From Zelopaecilomyces penicillatus (lineage: Eukaryota > Ascomycota > Sordariomycetes > Hypocreales > Pseudodiploosporaceae), in assembly GCA_005765155.1 (NCBI GenBank), contig VCCP01000003.1, positions 3,348,001 through 3,412,000 on the forward strand: DNA of 64,000 nt. Direction: 5' to 3'. A program made the translations under genes and the position numbers. Positions 57,489 to 64,000 of this stretch are shown piece after piece; within the stretch, counting starts at the first letter, position 1, and every line of letters starts with the position of its first letter. The notes beneath the pieces are model-generated. The model did no database searches and had not been told where the DNA came from. It saw only the letters and a list, made by a program, of their open reading frames with translations.

Positions 57489-58451
57489 CTACTCCGACTC
57501 CTTCTTCCGCTTCTTCTTCGGCCTGCCTTCTTCGGGAGGCACAAACTCCGCCTCGCGCTCCTTTGCCTTTTCCACTTTTCGTACTTTCTGCTTCTCCCTG
57601 CGCTCTGCCTGTGATGCTCTTTCCTTGGCCTCCTTGCCCAGGAAGTACTCGCCACTCTCGATTTGCTTGTCGACCTTGCTCTTCTCAGGCGCGGGTGGGA
57701 ACGGCGTGTAGTTCTTCTTGGTCTTGTCGGTGACATTGTGCGGCACCCGTCTCTGGCTCAGCGTCTTCCTCCTGAAGTTTGGCAAGAAGCGGTCCCAGCT
57801 CTCGTTCGCCAGCGCCGGGTCCTTGGCTAGCTCGCGCTTGATCATGAGCTCTTTGATGTGGTAAATGGGGTGGATATTGTTCATGCAATCCTCCACCACT
57901 CTTCGCATCTCCTTCAGACCCTTATAAGGACCCATTGCGGATACGGTGTTGCCATGGACTAGGATGTAGGTTTCGGTCAACAGCTCGAGTGCCTTGAGAG
58001 TCGAGCCACTGGGACCCAATATTCTCTGACGGCGCTTCACGAAACGGTCCTTGTTGCGCACCAGGCTGCGAATCTTGATGATGTCGCAGGCGACACCGTC
58101 TTCCAGAATTTTGATTGCCTGTGGGGCGGGGACACTACGTGCCAGCAGCTTGATGAGATCGCGAGCATTGAGAATAGAGGCAGGATCGAACGTTTTTCTT
58201 GTAGTCTTCACCGTCATGGAACCCTCGACGAGATCGAGGGTACAGGCGACGCCGCTCTTCTCCAGCGCCTTGGTTATCAGAGGCCAAACCTCCTTCAGAT
58301 AGACTTCGCGATACTTGGGGAACAGAGTGACGAAGGAAGACTCCTCCGCAAATGTGCCGCCAGCATTGTCTTTCGGGCCAAAAGTATCAACCTTCCATTT
58401 GTCGATGTCGTCCGTGTCCCACGGCTTTTCTTTTTTATGCGTCGAAGGCAT
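57489..58451 (-). CDS. KRR1: KRR1 small-subunit processome KH-domain protein
   Basis: Single exon of 320 residues. KRR1 is an essential nucleolar assembly factor that binds pre-rRNA in the 90S/SSU processome. The N-terminus MPSTHKKEKPWDTDDIDKWK and the adjoining block TFAEESSFVTLFPKYREVYL are family signatures. A KH-like fold follows with KRRQRILGPSGSTLKALELL, the RNA-binding loop, and MGPYKGLKEMRRVVEDCM. Conserved WDRFLPNFRRKTLSQRR and a Lys/Glu-rich tail close the protein. The ATG at 58451 is the only good start. It is divergent from mitochondrial uL11 (starts 382 bp apart). Confidence 0.97.
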   Translation of the reverse strand: MPSTHKKEKPWDTDDIDKWKVDTFGPKDNAGGTFAEESSFVTLFPKYREVYLKEVWPLITKALEKSGVACTLDLVEGSMTVKTTRKTFDPASILNARDLIKLLARSVPAPQAIKILEDGVACDIIKIRSLVRNKDRFVKRRQRILGPSGSTLKALELLTETYILVHGNTVSAMGPYKGLKEMRRVVEDCMNNIHPIYHIKELMIKRELAKDPALANESWDRFLPNFRRKTLSQRRVPHNVTDKTKKNYTPFPPAPEKSKVDKQIESGEYFLGKEAKERASQAERREKQKVRKVEKAKEREAEFVPPEEGRPKKKRKKESE

Positions 58452-58833
58452 CGTCAATCGCTAGTGGAGCCAGGTCCCGTGCTCGATATCGAATGACTGA
58501 AGAAAAGAGGAAATGTTGTGAATACTTCAGATGTGGTTTGTTTTGGTCCGACAATTGTCCACCTGGGAAGAAATCAATTCACAGTTTCGATGGAGAGAAA
58601 CGTTTCGCCGATGCTTTCGCTCCCAAATTTTTTGGAGTTGCTGCAGGCAAGAAGTGGGGGCGATGGAAAATGCTTATCTGCACACACACCCTGGTGTGGG
58701 GACTGATTGGGTTGGCGCAGTGGCCAGGAGACAGACAACTGGTGCAAGATTTCAAGAATCTCCAAATACCAGCGACTGTCGACACCACCGAGCCCAGCCT
58801 CAAGATATCGCCTTACCTAAAGCCACCATTGCC
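58452..58833. promoter_or_regulatory. Divergent promoter region of KRR1 and mitochondrial uL11
   Basis: Short shared intergenic region (382 bp). It includes an AAATTTTTT tract near 58625. No exact RRPE or PAC element of the ribosome-biogenesis regulon was found. Confidence 0.4.
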
Positions 58834-59375
58834 ATGTCGAAAGCACGGGGCGGCGCCGCCGTTGATCAGATTGTGAAGCTCATTGTGGGAGCTGGGCAGG
58901 CGAGCCCAAGTCCGCCGGTCGGTCCAGCGCTGGGCAGCAAAGGTGTCAAGTCAATGGACTTTTGCAAGGTATGGCTGCGCATTCTTTGCAGGCTGGAATG
59001 AGCTTGTGGAATCGAATCTAACTCTGCCTGTGTCTTTAGGAGTTCAATGCCAGAACCGCCCAATTCACTCCAGGAACGCCGATGCCCTGCCGGGTGGTTG
59101 TCCGACCTGATCGATCATTCCACTTCGACATCCGAACTCCCCAGACCTCATGGCTTCTGCTCAACGCTGTAGAGGCGCCGGCAAACAAGAAGGGTGGCAG
59201 GAAAGGCGCCAGCAAGCCGGGCCACGAGACGATCGGCACCATCAGCTTAAAACACGTGTACGAAATTGCCAAGATTAAGCAAACTGAGCTTCGGTTATCT
59301 GGCCTGTCTCTCGAAGGGTTGTGTCGTTCAATTATATACCAGTCCAAGTCAATTGGAATCAACGTCGTGGCGTAA
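58834..59375 (+). CDS. MRPL19: Mitochondrial ribosomal protein uL11m
   Basis: Two exons, 58834-58968 and 59040-59375, encode 156 residues, close to bacterial L11 plus a short extension. uL11 forms the stalk base of the large subunit with its rRNA. Family marks are IVKLIVGAGQASPSPPVGPA (Pro-rich N-domain loop), GSKGVKSMDFCKEFNART and the C-domain end LSGLSLEGLCRSI, then IYQSKSIGINVV. The N-terminal domain starts almost at once, so there is little room for a cleaved presequence; import may use an internal signal. The intron (GTATGG, TAG) interrupts after FCK. The stop codon TAA is followed by GT, forming GTAAGT; a further exon is unlikely because the family ends here. Confidence 0.93.
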
Positions 59376-62013
59376 GTATTGGTTACGAAAGGCGTTGTAG
59401 GATGGGATTTGTTAGAGGCATTTGTTCTGGGATTAGAGTGACAACTCTGGCCGGTCCTAACTTTGTGTATAATAACAATTCATGTGATGGTAATGAGCCA
59501 CTTCATAGAGAAGGTGCTGTACGATGAAAAGTTTCACGCATTATGCCAGAACGCCCTGTTTTTCTCTCAAGATATCTTTTGCTCGCCCGACAAGCTACAC
59601 CATTGGGGGTCAAGAATGCATGTGAGCCACAGATTCCTGCGAGGATCTGCAAATACAACGTTGAGATGTGCAGATATCTACACATCGATCACAAGAGACA
59701 ACACTTTCAGAACCTTCTCTCATTTAGAGAGCCTCGCCGTGCATCGCGACGGTTGATAACAAAAGGATCAAGGCACATTGAAGAGTAACGATGCATTTGC
59801 GCTCAACTTTGAGTCGGAAAGGAAGGACATTATTGAACATTTCACTACAAAAGCGGTGTCGTTTTGTGAGATGCGATTTGTGACGAAGTGTTTGCCGGAA
59901 AGCATCGGCTGGACAAGTCGTTTAAGACAAACGTTGTTGGTCAGAATGAATTAAAAGTACCTTCAAAGATTGCGCTTTGATTTCCTTTCTCGCTTTTTCC
60001 AATCGAAGAGCTCCTGTGGGAACCTCACTGGATCCCGCCGAGAATGAATCGGGACGGGGGTTCCGGGCGGCACCGACATGGGATCTTTTTTTTTAAAGTA
60101 TTGACAAGCCGGCTGTCATGAGGTATGGTCGATTTTTTTCTTAGTTGCAGCCCACAGCCCAAAATAAAAAGAGACGCGTATGATATGACAGGGCGTCCTT
60201 GGGATGCTATTGGTAGGTCAGCATGTCATGACAATGCCATCGCAGGCATCATTTCCTGGTGCCCTTCCTGGTGCCTGGCAGGGCAAATCGCAATTAAGTT
60301 GTTCAATGTATCACACAAGTACGGATACAGCCCACAGTGGAGCTGCCAGAAAGGCTGATCTCCCACGGATGGATGGACAGCGAGCCACACAAACCACACC
60401 AACCACACTCAAGAGGCCGAAAATCGGCTGCGAAAAAGATAACAATGCCTGTCTGGTGTGCGTCCAGTTGGTTGTTCCTAATGATCTCTTCCTTGTCACA
60501 TGTGTGCATTTGTGTGGGGATTACACCAGGTTTGCATGCATCAATTGCCAGGGGGTTTCCGTCGAATTCTTGCGCATTCGATCTCAAAATATTTTTTCTT
60601 GATACGGGTTGTGTCATGGACAAGCTACGAGTCAGGCAAAGGGATCAATAGTGTGCTTCTCGTGTCAGATTGGTGCAAAAAGTGAGGTTGAATTGGCAGT
60701 CATCTGGGTTCGCGGACTGAAGGATTTGCTGATACCAGTAATGTCGTGGGCCATGGTAAGTGAACTGGAAACAGCGAGAGGGCAGTAATAGATCAAATAT
60801 CTACCGAACGGATTACGGCTTATTGTGACCAAGAAAAGAAAAAAGTTCTTTTTGCAAGGCGGTGCTCCAAGTCCGTTGCATGGGTAGTGGATTGGTAGGG
60901 AGGCAATGAATAGGAAAAAAAGTCTGACTTGGAAATCAGCCGAGTGCCGCCGTTGTCACCATTTGAAAAGTCCGGGAACCAAGTCTGCACCATGTACCAT
61001 CATGTACTGCGCCAGGTACCAGGTAGCCCCTTGAGTGAATATCGTCGAGCCGATGGACTTGTCATTGGAGCTTTGTTCTGGAAAGCGTCTATGCGACCCG
61101 CAAACTCGGATTTTCTGGGGTGGGTTGGAGCACCAGAAGTTTTCGTAGTGACGTTGTAATAGTGAGTGCCCCGCGTAAGCCCGTTCATACAATAGGTAGT
61201 TTTAGTATTGATTAGCGAGTTGTTTAGCCTCCTGGGCTGTCCGGATAGGTTTTCATACCTGGTAGATGAAAGTGAAGCCATCCAGATCAGCGGTTAACCT
61301 CAAGGGACCTGCACCTGCAGCATCTGCTGTGGGTGGCCGGAGCTGCTCCTTCCGTAAGATCTTACACGCCTGACGCCTTGACGCCGTGCCGCGGACGGCC
61401 GTGGCGGTGTCGATATAATTAGCTGGAACATCCAATCAAGATCTGCTGCCGCATCTACTAGGAGTACCTGGTCAGGTACCCAGGCTGCAGAGTGCTGCAG
61501 GTTCTTCCTAGGTATCTGTACGAACACATGTTCCAGTGAACCTGGGCTTGCTTGGGCACTGAAAAGTACAGACCAGGTTTTACTGGGGGGGGGGATAACC
61601 TACTACTGCATACAGCCTCGCCACTGTAAAGGGATGCTGTAAATGGATGTCCAAAACGGAGTAATACAGAGCAGAACGCCCCCCAAGGTACCTACTCTCC
61701 CAAGGTACCCACAAGGTACCCCCCACCCGAATACGTCCTCTGTATGTACGCAGCACCTCCACCACCCTGCCCCACCATCGGCTTCCATCTTTTTTTCCAT
61801 CGTCGCGCAACCAGCGGCCAGCCCAGCAAGCAACCAGTTCGGTCGGCGTCCGGCTAACTTCGCTACGAGTAGAAGGTTATGTGGACGCTGCTCGCCAACC
61901 CTCCTCAGCAACTCTAATCTTCCCTCCCACACGCACCCTCCAGTAGCTCTCTGGGCAAACTCGTGATATCATTATCCCTCCTCGCCAAACGCAGCATCAT
62001 TAGCATCCATTCC
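59376..62013. other. Gene-poor stretch of 2.6 kb
   Basis: AT-rich near uL11m, then GC-richer. Contains a dense group of GGTACC-type motifs (61012-61026, 61460-61484, 61507-61516, 61684-61720), a 10-G run (61585-61594) and the kinase promoter and leader. No supported gene. Confidence 0.5.
61684..61720. repeat. Three copies of CAAGGTACC
   Basis: CAAGGTACC occurs three times within 37 bp, spaced 17 and 11 bp apart, inside a pyrimidine-rich leader-like region upstream of the kinase gene. Confidence 0.85.
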
Positions 62014-64000
62014 ATGGACAAGCCGTCATCTCACCCGGAGCACCATCCGCCTTCTGCCGCAGCCGGTATGTTTCTTGCCTACATTGAGCCTTTCCGGCCG
62101 TGCCGCTTTCTGCCCCTCTGCCTGCCGGCACCGACGACGCCTTATCGTCCTCCCTTCCCCACTGAAGCCATTCACGCCCATTCACGCCGTTGTGCCAATT
62201 TACAATGTTCGACAGATTCCATACTGACATTTGTTTGCTACATAGCTCCTGAGGCTTCGCCAAAAGAAGCCGCGGCCATGTCTGGCACCGATGCCAAACC
62301 CCGCGATGACGCTCCCGCCGTCCGTTTCTCCTCCGCCATTCAAGAGATTTCTCCCGGCGCTCTGTCTACTGCCACCCCTACTGCAACTGACGATGACACT
62401 TTCAACGAAGTTACGGCCGACCAAATCAAGGCCTTTACCAAGTCATTGCGTGGGCTGCCCCTGCAGGAGCGGCGTATGAATACATATCAGTTCGAGGCAT
62501 TCTCCCTGCCGCCATCACGAGTAAGTTGAATTCTTTCCGTCTCCACCACGTTGTCATCGAAGGTGTCTATTCCCCACACCTACTCATCTCTCAACCTTAA
62601 TTTGGGTTTATTTTGCATCGTGGCTTTGTTCCTCTTTTTTATATATTCACATTAGATTATTCCATCACCCACTTCAACCTCTCAAGAGAAAACCTGTTGC
62701 GACCGCTAACCGTCCTCCGTCCGTTTAGGTCCCTTCTCGAGAAGAGGAGACACCTGGTTCCACTAGAGTCCCGACTCCCAACTCGTCGAATTGGCAATCG
62801 CCCCATGGCAGCCCTAGACTTTCGGCATTGGCCTCTCCTCCGCTGACTCCTGCCGGATCAGGCCCCTCTGGAACCTCGGAAAAGAAATCGGACAAGTATG
62901 CTGGTGCCACAGGTGTCACTGGAAACGATCCGCATCTCATCACCCCTCAGCCTTCCTCATCCCACGAGAAGTCGCCTTCGTTGGCAGAACGCAAGCCACT
63001 GACCCACCGACCCGCGTCTTCGGATCAAGCGATGCGTAGGTCATCATCCGCCGAAGATCGGCATGGAGACACCAGATCCCACAGGAGGGGCATGTTCGGT
63101 GTTGGTCCCGGCTCAGTGCCCGTATCCCGGGAGTCAAGTCCGTCACGAAGCTCGGCCTCCCACTATTACTCCAAACCAGTTACTCCTAGTGGTGACGCGA
63201 ATGACCCCTATGCGAAAGGCCGCCGTCCTCCCCAGCAGCAGCACCCCAACCGACATAACATCGACCCCCGATTTGTCTTTTCGCGGAAGAAGCACGGCTC
63301 TCCCAGTTCTTCCAAGACAAACCTGATTGAAAAACGCGGATCCGGTATCTGCAGCCCCCAAAAGACCGCCGATGAGCCCAGCACAAATGACGGTGGGAAT
63401 GGCCACGGTCACGCTCACGGGCATGCCCCCCACGGCTCAATGTCAGACTTGAAACGCTTCTTCCGAAAGTCAGCACACCAGAAGAAGAGGGAGTCTTCTC
63501 CCGCACCGGCTGTGAAGATATCCTCCAAACCTACACCGCACAATCGCTCAACCCAACAGCTTCCTTTCGGTGATGACCATGGTCGGGCTTCCAAGTATGG
63601 TAAACTAGGAAAGGTGCTCGGTGCTGGAGCTGGAGGATCCGTCAGATTGATGCGCCGCAAAGAAGATAACACTGTTTTTGCCGTTAAAGAATTCAGGGCC
63701 AGACATGCGTACGAGAGCGAAAAGGAGTATAACAAGAAGGTCACCGCCGAATTCTGCGTTGGCTCCACTCTCCACCATGGAAACATCATTGAGGCACTTG
63801 ATATTCTTCAAGAAAGAGGTCGCTGGTTTGAGGTTATGGAGTATGCGCCGTATGATTTGTTCGCTATTGTCATGACAGGAAAGATGTCACGCGAAGAAAT
63901 TCGATGCAGCTTTTTGCAGATCCTGAATGGTGTCACCTATCTTCACAGCGTAGGTCTTGCGCATCGAGACCTCAAACTAGACAATGTCGTTGTCAGTGAC
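62014..64000 (+). CDS. Ser/Thr protein kinase, Hal4/Sat4-Hal5 type (3' end missing)
   Basis: Exons 62014-62065, 62246-62520 and 62729 to the right edge give 533 visible residues; the catalytic domain continues outside. Residues 1-400 are Ser/Pro/His-rich and disordered, as in kinases of this group. The kinase domain begins about residue 406 with the Gly-rich loop VLGAGAGGSVRLMRR. It continues with the ATP-anchoring Lys of FAVKEF (about 428), FEVMEYAPYDLF and the catalytic loop HRDLKLDN (about 521). The edge falls before the DFG motif. In yeast Hal4/Hal5 stabilise plasma-membrane transporters such as Trk1 under salt stress, and a similar transport or nutrient role is plausible. Introns have GTATGT/TAG and GTAAGT/TAG ends. 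The chosen start MDKPSSHPEH is the first Met in frame after the leader. Confidence 0.9.

Noticed and set aside
62613..62728. Short open frame between kinase exons 2 and 3
   Set aside because: It lies inside the 62521-62728 intron (GTAAGT to TTTAG) and is not part of the kinase.

Overview
The window is nuclear DNA of a filamentous ascomycete (Pezizomycotina, most likely Sordariomycetes/Hypocreales). Reasons: compact genes with short introns (mostly 55-110 bp) carrying fungal GTANGT...CTNAC...AG signals, roughly balanced base composition, and proteins of clear fungal type (eS26, ubiquitin-eS31, NOP56, KRR1, Fyv7, a two-LIM RhoGAP, Lsb6-type PI4-kinase, Hal4/Sat4-type kinase, LaeA-like methyltransferase). 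I see no operons, phage, CRISPR arrays, tRNA or 5S genes, and no recognisable transposase.

Layout. 1-2226 is the 3' part of a Ser/Thr-rich secreted protein cut by the left edge. 2808-4614 is a divergent pair of cytosolic ribosomal protein genes, eS26 and the ubiquitin-eS31 fusion, sharing a promoter with Tbf1-like and Cbf1-like sites. 5427-11735 is a minus-strand block: NOP56 (with a possible alternative 3' exon), a GH18 chitinase and an MFS permease. 13071-16997 is a six-exon LIM-RhoGAP. 20810-25009 holds FYV7 divergent from an Atos-domain protein. 25896-31041 holds a large mitochondrial PPR protein and a small Arg/Ser-rich hypothetical. 35025-35646 is a secreted CAP/PR-1 protein. 39512-41989 is LSB6. 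46824-48457 is a solitary nine-exon LaeA-like methyltransferase in a poor-coding, accessory-looking stretch. 50719-53313 has AIM41, a RidA-family protein and a YeeE/YedE-type transporter. 54513-55328 is an unrecognised single-exon ORF. 56043-59375 has an MDR oxidoreductase, KRR1 and mitochondrial uL11. 62014-64000 is the 5' part of a Hal4/Sat4-like kinase cut by the right edge.

How it fits together. Five genes serve cytosolic ribosome production (eS26, eS31, NOP56, KRR1, FYV7) and three serve or probably serve mitochondrial gene expression (PPR protein, uL11m, AIM41). These housekeeping genes are separated by long gene-poor stretches (17.0-20.8, 31.0-35.0, 35.9-39.5, 42.0-46.8, 48.5-50.7 and 59.4-62.0 kb). 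The gaps hold poly-G tracts, small tandem repeats and many short AGGTACCT-type palindromes. Genes facing the environment (chitinase, CAP protein, mucin-like protein, permease, LaeA-like enzyme) lie among them. Exon boundaries were inferred by hand from splice signals plus protein-family continuity; all introns are predictions.
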